Source: JANOSH01 sp031415695
GTDB lineage: Bacteria > Actinomycetota > Acidimicrobiia > Acidimicrobiales > Ilumatobacteraceae
Direction of reading: 5' to 3'
DNA: 64,000 nucleotides
Assembly (NCBI GenBank): GCA_031415695.1
Contig: JANOSH010000061.1
Location: forward strand, 248,001-312,000
Below are positions 57,045 through 64,000 of this stretch, piece after piece. The notes under the pieces were generated by a model that ran no database searches, was not told the origin of the DNA, and was given only the letters and a program-made list of their open reading frames with translations. The first letter of the stretch is position 1. Each line of letters starts with the position of its first letter. The position numbers and the translations under genes are program-made.

Positions 57045-57896
57045 ATGAATCCTCCAAGTAACGACCCTCACAGCCAACCAGGATGGGCCGCGCCGTCGGG
57101 TCAGTTCCCACCGCCGGGAAACCCACCAGGATTCAGCCAGCTACTGCCTCCCCCGCCACCGCCTCCCCCGTCCTTCCAGTCAACGCCGTTTCCTGATCTA
57201 ACGCCGTCGACACCCGAGCCGAAGCGTTCACGAAACGGCCTCATAATCGGAGCCATTTGTCTGGTCGGCCTGTTGTTATTCGGTGGCGTCCTAGCCACCA
57301 TTTTGTCGGCTCGATCCAAGACCTCGTCCGACAACCAAACGACGGCAACCACACTGTCGCAAACGCCACCAAATACGGCCCTCGATCCTCGCGTCAAAGA
57401 CCTCGACAAGCTCGACATCGATTCGACCGATGCAATCAACGCTAGCGTCAACGGCACAGCAGACGCGCTCATCCGGTCGTGTAACGACATGCCTGCGCTT
57501 GACGGTGTGCCCCTGGTGACCCCCGGTCGATCAATCTCCACCGAAACCTTTTCGGCCGCCAGCATCACTGGAGAGTTTCCGACGGCCGCCGAGGCCAAGG
57601 CGTGGTTCGATCAAGCCACCAACATCGCTAAGGGCTGCACGTTCGATCACGGACAAGGCACCAAGGAAACCATCCTCGACGTCATTCGCGAAGATGCGCC
57701 GAACAAGCGCATCGTTCGTATCATTTGGAAAGTCGATGCGTCGAGCGGCCGAATTGTTGGCGAGGACGACTACGTATCGAGCGAAGCCACCGTTGGGGTT
57801 GTGAACTGCCAAGGCTCCCAAGGCGTCATCGATCAACCCGTCTGCGACCAACTGCGAAAGACGTACCTGAACCGTTTCGACAAACGCCTCAACTAG
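57045..57896 (+). CDS. Membrane-anchored protein with proline-rich N-terminus
   Basis: A 283-residue protein. Residues 1-60 are rich in proline and glycine, one transmembrane helix lies at about 65-88, and a Thr/Ser linker leads to an extracytoplasmic domain of about 170 residues with three or four cysteines (SCNDM, GCTFDH, NCQGS, VCDQ). I do not recognise the domain. The layout resembles many actinobacterial cell-surface proteins with a cytoplasmic proline-rich tail. It diverges from the methyltransferase-like gene and overlaps the CFA synthase gene by 8 bp. Confidence 0.7.
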   Translation: MNPPSNDPHSQPGWAAPSGQFPPPGNPPGFSQLLPPPPPPPPSFQSTPFPDLTPSTPEPKRSRNGLIIGAICLVGLLLFGGVLATILSARSKTSSDNQTTATTLSQTPPNTALDPRVKDLDKLDIDSTDAINASVNGTADALIRSCNDMPALDGVPLVTPGRSISTETFSAASITGEFPTAAEAKAWFDQATNIAKGCTFDHGQGTKETILDVIREDAPNKRIVRIIWKVDASSGRIVGEDDYVSSEATVGVVNCQGSQGVIDQPVCDQLRKTYLNRFDKRLN

Positions 57897-59250
57897 AGCC
57901 TTGACCCGGAAATAGCCCGCTAGTGGTCCAGGAGTCACGAGTTGGCGGCATCGCCACCGAACCGACCTGGTCGGCCACAACACCGAGTACCTGGTGCAGG
58001 CTCAGGCCGCCTTCTTCGAAACCCATAGCCGACGCAGCCATATATAGCTTCCAAACCTTGGCTCGGGGCAGGCCCACAAGCGCCACCGCCGTATCCCACT
58101 GCGCCTCCAGATTCGCAACCCAAGCGCGCAACGTCAGTGCGTAGTGCTCTCGCAACGACTCGACATCGCGCACCTCGAAGCCGGCGCGCTGCATGGCACG
58201 GCACGTATCGCTCACATCGAGTAGCTCGCCATCGGGGAACACATACCGGTAGGTAAAACTTCGTTTGCCGAGCCGCGAACCGCCGACACTCGAAATGGCA
58301 TGATTGAGCAATCGGCCTTCGGGCCTGAGCACTGACCGCAAGATACCGAAGTACTCGTCGATGCGTTCGGACCCAACATGTTCCGACATGCCAACTGACG
58401 AGATGGCATCGAAGTTTTCGCCTCGCAGATCGCGGTAGTCGAGCAGTCGAATCTCGACCAGGTCGCCAACGCCAGCCTCCGCAACACGCTCACGTGCGCG
58501 TTTTGCTTGCTCGTCGCTGATGGTTATGCCAACTACACGCGCACCGTGATATACAGCGGCATGAATCGCCATGGACCCCCACCCACATCCAACGTCAAGC
58601 AACCGAGGGTTGGGTCGTTCGTGCAGACCGAGCTTGCGACAAATCAGGTCGTGCTTTGACGCTTGCGCAGCAACAAGGTCAGTCGACCCGTCGGGGAACC
58701 GGGCACACGAGTAGGTCATTGCTGGCCCGAGCACCAACCGATAAAAGTCGTTGCCAACGTCGTAGTGATGAGAGATCGCGCCGGCATCGTGAGCCTTGGA
58801 GTGACGTTGCCAGCGTGTAACGCGGGCCTCCTCAGGTGGCGGTGTTAGCGGTCGACCAATCACCCCAAGTCGAGCGGCTGCGACCACCGTTGCTGCCACT
58901 TGCCCCGGTGAAAACTTCTGGTTGGCTGCAGTTCGGCTTCGGAACGCGTCGATGGCTGCGTACAAGTCTCCGGTTATATCGATATCGCCACTGACAAAGG
59001 CTCGACCCAGACCGAGGTCGTTCGGTGCCCACATGAGCCACCGAAGCGCCCGAGCGGACCGGATGTGTACCACGTCGCCGCTCGACGCCGAACCGAACGT
59101 TGTACCATCCCAGAACTCGAAACGGACCGGCAATTCGCTTCCAATGCGGTCGGTACCGAGCACACTGGCGAGCAATGGGCCCAGCTTGGCTGCGACCCCC
59201 GAGTCGGTGGTCGTTGCTGTCACTGGGTGAAAAGCAGACTGAACCGGCAC
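57889..59250 (-). CDS. Cyclopropane-fatty-acyl-phospholipid synthase family protein
   Basis: A 453-residue methyltransferase of the CFA synthase/Mycolic cyclopropane synthase type. An N-terminal lipid-binding-like domain is followed by SHHYDVGNDFYRLVLGPAMTYSCARF, then LLDVGCGWGSMAIHAA (SAM binding), SVGMSEHVGSERIDEY and the YRYVFPDGELLD segment. It adds a methylene bridge to unsaturated acyl chains in membrane lipids. The start GTG at 59250 has AGGAGAT upstream. Confidence 0.9.
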   Translation of the reverse strand: MPVQSAFHPVTATTTDSGVAAKLGPLLASVLGTDRIGSELPVRFEFWDGTTFGSASSGDVVHIRSARALRWLMWAPNDLGLGRAFVSGDIDITGDLYAAIDAFRSRTAANQKFSPGQVAATVVAAARLGVIGRPLTPPPEEARVTRWQRHSKAHDAGAISHHYDVGNDFYRLVLGPAMTYSCARFPDGSTDLVAAQASKHDLICRKLGLHERPNPRLLDVGCGWGSMAIHAAVYHGARVVGITISDEQAKRARERVAEAGVGDLVEIRLLDYRDLRGENFDAISSVGMSEHVGSERIDEYFGILRSVLRPEGRLLNHAISSVGGSRLGKRSFTYRYVFPDGELLDVSDTCRAMQRAGFEVRDVESLREHYALTLRAWVANLEAQWDTAVALVGLPRAKVWKLYMAASAMGFEEGGLSLHQVLGVVADQVGSVAMPPTRDSWTTSGLFPGQGSS

Positions 59251-59346
59251 GTTCGATCTCCTGTTGATGTGAAGTTCTACTGATTCTGCCTCATGGCGGT
59301 GGGTCGGTAGAACCGAGGGGTCATATTCTCGCGCGACAACCGAGGG

Positions 59347-59730
59347 CTACGACGGTAACAACGTCGACTGCCACGAGACCATCTGCCAGTCGACACCAAC
59401 CCGATGCCAGACCTGCAGGTACCGTGACACGAAGTCCTTATTGGTGCCGCCCGTCGTGACCACGATGTGCATGTCGCCATTTACCAGTAACACATCGCCG
59501 TATTCTCGAACTACCGCCTGCTCGATGTCGAGTGTCCGGTAGACCAACTCGCCGTTCTCGAACCGCGCGATCATCTCGGCTTTTGTTTCGGATATACCGG
59601 ACGAATGGACATAGACACAGTCGTTCGCCATGATCGAACGCAGTGTTGCTGTGTCGCCGGCAACGCAGGCCCGCCGCCGCTCGGCCTCCAGGGACATGAT
59701 GGGATGGATAGATTCAGGGGTTGGAGGCAT
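59347..59730 (-). CDS. NTF2-like (DUF4440/SnoaL-type) protein
   Basis: A 127-residue NTF2-fold protein: an N-terminal helix (MSLEAERRRACVAGDTATL), LRSIMANDCVYVHSSGISET, and the strand pair DVLLVNGDMHIVV then YLQVWHRVGVDWQMVSWQS. Catalytic function cannot be predicted. It diverges from the SDR gene with a 33-bp gap. Confidence 0.8.
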   Translation of the reverse strand: MPPTPESIHPIMSLEAERRRACVAGDTATLRSIMANDCVYVHSSGISETKAEMIARFENGELVYRTLDIEQAVVREYGDVLLVNGDMHIVVTTGGTNKDFVSRYLQVWHRVGVDWQMVSWQSTLLPS

Positions 59731-59763
59731 AGATCGCAGTATCGCAGGACTAACGTCTCGTAG

Positions 59764-60531
59764 ATGGATCTTGGACTCTCAGGTAAGAAAGCTCTCGTCA
59801 CCGGTGGAAGTCGTGGTATCGGTCGGGCCATAACCGAGCGGCTACTTGCTGAAGGCGCAACGGTGTCCATCTCGGCCCGCGGCGCCGAAGGGCTCGAGAC
59901 AGCCCTCTCGGAACTTCGAGCACATGGGGGCAGCGTTTACGGCGGCTCATTCGATGTCGCGAATGCCGAGGCATTACAGGCCTGGGTTGCCCAGTCAGCC
60001 GCCGATATGGGCGGCATCGACATCATCGTGTCGAATGCCAGCGGCGGGGGCGCTGGAAAGCTCACCGCCGAGGCGTTCCAGAACACACTCGACATCGACA
60101 TCCTCGGTCTCGTACGCATGGTCGAAGCTGCGACGCCGCATCTTGAAGCATCCGGCGGTGCTGCCATCGTGGCCATCTCCACCACGGCCGCGCTCGAGCA
60201 TTTCGGCAACGGTCTTGGTTCGTATCATGTTTTGAAAGCCGGGCTCATCAACCTGATCGCTGGCTACTCCCAGGCGCTCGGCCCCAAAGGCATCCGGGCC
60301 AACGTCGTATCGCCCGGGCCCATCTGGGTCAATGGTGGCGGCTGGAGCAAAATCAAAGCGGGCGTGCCCGATATGTACAACGCCGCGCTCGCCAACCACC
60401 CGTCGGGACGTCTGGGAACCGCCGACGAGGTAGCGAACGTGGTGGCTTTCCTAGCGAGCCCAGCGGCGTCATGGGTTACCGGCGAAAATATCGTCGTCGA
60501 CGGCGGTTACACCAAACGAGTTGCGTTCTAG
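59764..60531 (+). CDS. Short-chain dehydrogenase/reductase
   Basis: A 255-residue classical SDR with TGGSRGIGRA, VSNASGGG, the serine/threonine loop AISTTAAL, YHVLK (Tyr-Lys pair) and VTGENIVVDGGYTKRVAF. The loop places Thr where Ser is usual, by hand alignment. The family often reduces or oxidises fatty acid or steroid-like substrates. Substrate not predictable. Confidence 0.87.
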   Translation: MDLGLSGKKALVTGGSRGIGRAITERLLAEGATVSISARGAEGLETALSELRAHGGSVYGGSFDVANAEALQAWVAQSAADMGGIDIIVSNASGGGAGKLTAEAFQNTLDIDILGLVRMVEAATPHLEASGGAAIVAISTTAALEHFGNGLGSYHVLKAGLINLIAGYSQALGPKGIRANVVSPGPIWVNGGGWSKIKAGVPDMYNAALANHPSGRLGTADEVANVVAFLASPAASWVTGENIVVDGGYTKRVAF

Positions 60532-60630
60532 TTTGCCGAGCGTAAAGAGGGCGTTGAGATTTGGTGCATTCGCGCTACGAAGCCGATAAGGCCTCCTGTG
60601 GTTTGATCCCGACGGTGCGACGATTGCCGC

Positions 60631-60852
60631 ATGAATCCTGTCGCAACCGTGTTATTCGTAATCGCTTTCGTCGGCGCAACAGCATGGCTTATCGTCGATC
60701 AATGCCGGGTCGGCCGGGTCGAGGCATCCAACAAGGACTCCGACGAGGCAGACTGTGCCCATGTCCCGCGGCCTGCTCAGGGTGTATCTCGGTGCCGCAC
60801 CCGGCGTCGGCAAGACGTACGCTCTGCTGTCGGAAGGGCGTCGTCGACATAA
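60631..60852 (+). CDS. Possible small membrane protein upstream of kdpD
   Basis: A 73-codon ORF beginning MNPVATVLFVIAFVGATAWL, which would form one transmembrane helix. The remainder overlaps kdpD in another frame by about 98 bp and looks like its shadow. A small single-helix peptide in this place recalls kdpF, but I cannot confirm homology. If real, the true protein may only be the N-terminal half. Confidence 0.35.
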   Translation: MNPVATVLFVIAFVGATAWLIVDQCRVGRVEASNKDSDEADCAHVPRPAQGVSRCRTRRRQDVRSAVGRASST

Positions 60853-62818
60853 CCGAGGCGCGTCGGTAGTCTTGGCGACGATCGTGGCGGGTGGACGACC
60901 GGCACTTTGCGAACTAGCCGACGGGTTGCCCGTCATGACGTGCGCCGACGGTCGCCCCGATGTTTGCATGATCACGGCGGTTCGGCCCAAGGTTGTACTC
61001 GTCGACGACCTTGCAGCTCACGCGGCCACAGTCGACGAGCTGCTGGTGGCGGGGATCGACGTCGTGACGACGCTCGACATCTCACAGCTTCGCACGATGG
61101 CACCGAGAGCGGCGCTGATCACCGGCATGACATCTGGCGTCGTTGTTGATGACGAAGTTCTCGCACCCGAGGTGCAGGTTGAGCTGATCGACATGACACC
61201 CGCCGCGCTTTGCAGGCGTCTTGCCCACGGAAACATACTTCCGGCTGAAGCGATCGACGCCGAGGCGTTCGAGGCGTTTCGTCCCGAACGGCTCGCCGCG
61301 CTCCGCTCGCTGGCGTTCGAATGGATGACGGCGCGGCTCGGCACCGACGGCTCGGGCCCGGGCGAAAATAGCCAACCTTTCGACCGGCCGGTCGGTTCCT
61401 CCGACGAACCGTTGAGCTTGCTCGTGGCCGGTAAGGTGGGGGGTGTCGTTCCGCTGCGCCGGGAGCTGTTCGGCGCAGCGGTGGCTTTGTTCGGCCTGCC
61501 CGCTCTGACTGCGGTGTTGTCGCGCCATCGAACGTCGCTCGGAGTCGCCGCGACGCTGCTGCTCTACCTGCTCGTTGTGGTAGCCGTTGCGGCGATCGGC
61601 GGCAAGCGCCCCGCCATGCTTGCAGCCGTCGGCGCGCCATTGCTGGCCAACTGGTACCTCATACCGCCATTACACGCATGGCATATCGGTGACCAGGAGA
61701 ACGTCATAGCGCTCACCGCTTTTGTCACCGTCGCTGCCGTTGTATCGGCGCTCGTTTCCATCGCGGCACGCCGGACGTTCGAGGCCGACCGCGCCGGTCG
61801 AGAAGCCGCCACACTGGCTCGGCTCGCCGCCGACCTCGCCGATCCTGACCCGCTCGCCATCCTGACCGAGCACCTGCGAACCACTTTCCACCTCGATGGC
61901 GTTACCGTCCTACGGCGCGACGCTCTGCACTGGCACACTGTTGCCTGTGCCGGTCGGCCGATTCCCGCTCCTAAACCGGGGCTGCTCACGCGTGACCTCG
62001 GCGGCGGGGCAGTGCTTGTCCTTGACGATCGGGAGCTCACCGTCGACGACCGGCGAGTGCTCGACGCGTTCGTGTCGGGCTTGACCGCGGTTATCGAACG
62101 ACGCCGCCTTCATGAGGCAGCCGAACGCGTCGAGTCGCTCGACCGTGCCAATGTGCTTCGAACGGCGATTCTGCAATCGGTGTCGCACGACCTACGCACC
62201 CCCTTGGCGGCGATCAAAGCAAATGTGTCGAGCCTTCGCCAAACCGACATCGACTGGCCACCGGACATACAGGCGGAGTTCATTGCTTCGATCGACCACG
62301 ACACCGACCGACTGACTGCCCTAGTGACCAATCTATTGGACGTGAGTAGGCTGCAAGCCGGAGCAGTTCACGCATCAATCCGATCGGTTTCGCTCGAAGA
62401 AGTGCTTCCGGCCGCCATCCATAGCTTGGGTTCAAGCGGTACGAACGTCCAACTCGACCTTCCGGAGCACATTCCCGAAATATCGAGCGACCCGGCTCTG
62501 CTGGAACGGGTGGTGGCTAACCTCATCGACAATGCCATCGCCTGGTCACCAGCGTCTCGTCCTGTGCGGGTTCGGGCCAGTCGCTTCGGGCCCTTCGTCT
62601 ACATCCATGTTGTCGACCAAGGGCCGGGCATCGCAGCCGAGCTTCGAGAACAAGTGGTGCAACCGTTTCAGCGGCTGGGCGATTCCAAGGCAGCGGGCGT
62701 GGGGCTAGGACTGGCCATCGCAACGGGGTTCACCTCGGCCATCGGCGGCGAACTGACATTGCAGGACACCCCGGGCGGCGGGCTGACGGCGGTCGTGAAA
62801 GTGCCAGCCGCACTATGA
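60755..62818 (+). CDS. kdpD: KdpD-family sensor histidine kinase lacking a USP domain
   Basis: A 687-residue kinase. The KdpD domain comes first, with Walker A GAAPGVGKTYALL, then LVDDLAA and DVVTTLD. A four-helix membrane domain (about residues 230-330) and a GAF-like region lead to the H-box SVSHDLRTPLAAIKAN and an ATPase domain with NLIDNAIAWSP, DQGPGIAAE and GVGLGLAIA. The USP-like domain usually found between the KdpD domain and the membrane part is absent, so it is shorter than standard KdpD. It senses potassium or envelope signals. The GTG at 60755 has GAGG upstream; ATG 60761 is possible. It overlaps kdpE by 4 bp. Confidence 0.9.
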   Translation: MPMSRGLLRVYLGAAPGVGKTYALLSEGRRRHNRGASVVLATIVAGGRPALCELADGLPVMTCADGRPDVCMITAVRPKVVLVDDLAAHAATVDELLVAGIDVVTTLDISQLRTMAPRAALITGMTSGVVVDDEVLAPEVQVELIDMTPAALCRRLAHGNILPAEAIDAEAFEAFRPERLAALRSLAFEWMTARLGTDGSGPGENSQPFDRPVGSSDEPLSLLVAGKVGGVVPLRRELFGAAVALFGLPALTAVLSRHRTSLGVAATLLLYLLVVVAVAAIGGKRPAMLAAVGAPLLANWYLIPPLHAWHIGDQENVIALTAFVTVAAVVSALVSIAARRTFEADRAGREAATLARLAADLADPDPLAILTEHLRTTFHLDGVTVLRRDALHWHTVACAGRPIPAPKPGLLTRDLGGGAVLVLDDRELTVDDRRVLDAFVSGLTAVIERRRLHEAAERVESLDRANVLRTAILQSVSHDLRTPLAAIKANVSSLRQTDIDWPPDIQAEFIASIDHDTDRLTALVTNLLDVSRLQAGAVHASIRSVSLEEVLPAAIHSLGSSGTNVQLDLPEHIPEISSDPALLERVVANLIDNAIAWSPASRPVRVRASRFGPFVYIHVVDQGPGIAAELREQVVQPFQRLGDSKAAGVGLGLAIATGFTSAIGGELTLQDTPGGGLTAVVKVPAAL

Positions 62819-63504
62819 ACAGAGTGTTGTGCGTCGACGACGATCCGTCGATTCTGCGGGCGCTCGCCGCTAATCTTCGAGCGCGCGGGTTTCTGGTCGA
62901 CAACGCGGCGACGGGCGAAGAGGCGCTGACTATCGCCATCAACCACCCACCCGACGTCGTGGTCCTCGATCTAGGGCTACCCGGCATGTCGGGCGTCGAG
63001 GTCATCGCCGGTCTGAGAGGCTGGAGCAAGGTGCCCATCATTGTGCTGTCGGCGCGCGATCGCGAGGCCGACAAAATCGCTGCGTTGGATGCCGGAGCCG
63101 ATGATTACGTGACCAAACCCTTTGGCATGGGTGAGTTCCTGGCTCGGGTTCGCGCTGCAATACGTCGCACCACCCCTGACGAGGTAGCTCCGATCATCGT
63201 CACCGATGATTTCACGATCGATCTCGCGGCCAAGCGGATAGTGACAGCGACCGGCTCGCCACACCTCACGCCTACCGAGTGGCATCTCGTCGAGGTGCTC
63301 GTGCGGCACGCCGGAAAGCTTGTGAGCTCCCGCAAACTACTCCAAGATGTGTGGGGTCCAAGCTACGGTGAGGAGACGAACTATTTGCGGGTCCACATGG
63401 CCCATGTCCGCCGTAAGATCGAGCCGATCCCCAGTCAACCGCGCTACTTCCTCACCGAACCCGGTATGGGATACCGGTTCGAGCACCCTGACGAAGCGCG
63501 CTAA
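62815..63504 (+). CDS. kdpE: KdpE-like OmpR-family response regulator
   Basis: A 229-residue regulator. The receiver domain has the acidic pocket VDDDPS, the phospho-acceptor Asp in VVLDLGLPGMSG, and Lys in VTKPFGMGE. The C-terminal winged helix reads HLTPTEWHLVEVLVRHAGKLVSSR then LRVHMAHVRRKIE. ATGA overlap with kdpD shows translational coupling. Its usual target kdpFABC is not next to it; the neighbour is a KimA-like importer. Confidence 0.93.
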   Translation: MNRVLCVDDDPSILRALAANLRARGFLVDNAATGEEALTIAINHPPDVVVLDLGLPGMSGVEVIAGLRGWSKVPIIVLSARDREADKIAALDAGADDYVTKPFGMGEFLARVRAAIRRTTPDEVAPIIVTDDFTIDLAAKRIVTATGSPHLTPTEWHLVEVLVRHAGKLVSSRKLLQDVWGPSYGEETNYLRVHMAHVRRKIEPIPSQPRYFLTEPGMGYRFEHPDEAR

Positions 63505-63551
63505 GAATCCGCTAAGGATGCTCGCCCGTTCAGAAGTTGCCGACAGAGTTA

Positions 63552-64000
63552 ATGCTGTCTATGGCTCCACTGAAGCGCATTCTCATCGGCAAACCGATCT
63601 CGTCTTCCGAGGAGCAGCACCAACGACTCAGCAAGAAGATCGCCCTGCCGGTGTTCGCATCCGACGCCATCTCGTCGACGGCCTACGCCACCGACGAAAT
63701 CTTGGTCGTAACATTGCTCGGTGCCGGTGTTGGCGCGGCCGCCTTCAGGCCGCTCGTGCCCATCGCCATTGTTGTCTGCGTCCTGCTCGTCATCGTCGTG
63801 ACGTCGTATCGCCAGACCATTCACGCATATCCTTCCGGCGGCGGTGCATACATCGTGAGCCGAGAAAACCTGGGGGTGATCCCTTCGTTGGTGGCTGGGT
63901 CCTCACTGCTCGTCGACTACATCCTTACCGTTGCCGTCAGTGTCGCCGGAGGAGTACTCGCGATCAGAACGGCAACCGGATTCGGCAGCCGATGGACGGT
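63552..64000 (+). CDS. KimA-type (APC/KUP-like) potassium importer, 5' part
   Basis: The gene runs off the window end; 149 codons are visible. The N-terminal wording SKKIALPVFASDAISSTAYATDE and the strings SYRQTIHAYPSGGGAYIVSRENLG and GSSLLVDYILTVAVSVAGG are those of KimA/YdaO, a proton-coupled potassium importer controlled by c-di-AMP in Gram-positive bacteria. At least four transmembrane helices are seen. The start may be ATG 63552 or ATG 63561. Its place after kdpDE suggests control by that system. Confidence 0.82.
   Translation, partial: MLSMAPLKRILIGKPISSSEEQHQRLSKKIALPVFASDAISSTAYATDEILVVTLLGAGVGAAAFRPLVPIAIVVCVLLVIVVTSYRQTIHAYPSGGGAYIVSRENLGVIPSLVAGSSLLVDYILTVAVSVAGGVLAIRTATGFGSRWT

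Noticed and set aside
60853..62814. Long antisense and shifted frames in the kdpD region
   Set aside because: All overlap the kdpD frame, which carries every kinase motif.

Overview
The window reads as chromosomal DNA of a G+C-rich actinobacterium. It uses many GTG starts, packs genes tightly with ATGA/GTGA-type overlaps, and carries mycofactocin genes, a GatD-type glutamine amidotransferase, a SigK/RskA-type sigma/anti-sigma pair, an ECF42-type sigma factor and a luciferase-like flavin oxidoreductase. The mixture fits an Acidimicrobiia-type organism (Ilumatobacter-like) better than a classical mycobacterium, but that placement is inference. No rRNA, tRNA, CRISPR array, phage or intact transposon was seen. 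No stretch over 300 bases lacks a gene or a recognisable gene relic.

Layout. 0-6.4 kb: the 3' end of gatD, a zinc metallopeptidase, an SDR, an ApbE-like protein, an MFS exporter, a DedA protein, an alanine-racemase-like protein and a DUF4395 protein. 6.4-8.3 kb: mftF and mftE (mycofactocin tailoring). 8.4-11.8 kb: an SDR, a luciferase-like oxidoreductase and an ECF42 sigma factor with its DGPF/YCII partner. 11.8-12.5 kb: a decayed DUF222/HNH gene and an AT-rich patch. 12.5-18.3 kb: mftA-mftB-mftC on the plus strand, diverging from a tight minus-strand operon of two NDMA-dependent alcohol dehydrogenases, a 42-residue ORF, a MoxR ATPase and a VWA protein. 18.3-25.4 kb: one giant sortase-anchored surface protein with an 876-bp tandem repeat. 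25.6-29.7 kb: a YjbR/membrane-protein pair and its decayed second copy, with an NTF2-like gene, an ATPase and a toxin-antitoxin pair between them.

29.7-37.6 kb: a DinB-like protein, an RlmI-type rRNA methyltransferase operon with an acyltransferase and a phosphoesterase, an MFS transporter, a frameshifted DUF3995 gene and a DUF3467 gene. 37.6-41.4 kb: a SigK-type regulon (sigK, rskA, a fasciclin lipoprotein and a sulfite-oxidase-like membrane molybdoenzyme) in which three promoters share the same spaced motif. 41.4-53.4 kb: three more toxin-antitoxin modules among a nucleoside hydrolase, a MOSC protein, an EamA transporter, a large molybdopterin oxidoreductase, an HtrA-like protease, a MoxR-DUF58-VWA operon and a nitrilase-family amidase. 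53.5-60.5 kb: a trimodular kinase/M23-like/aminotransferase protein, a methyltransferase, a membrane-anchored secreted protein, a cyclopropane-fatty-acid synthase, an NTF2-like protein and an SDR. 60.6-64 kb: a KdpD/KdpE system beside the start of a KimA-type potassium importer.

How the genes work together. The strongest theme is mycofactocin redox metabolism: precursor and maturation genes (mftA, B, C), tailoring genes (mftE, F) and the NAD-dependent alcohol dehydrogenases expected to use the cofactor. A MoxR/VWA pair is encoded in the same operon as those dehydrogenases and is a candidate enzyme-maturation module. The second clear unit is the SigK-type regulon with its repeated promoter motif. 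The third is a potassium-homeostasis unit pairing a Kdp sensor with a KimA-like importer instead of kdpABC.
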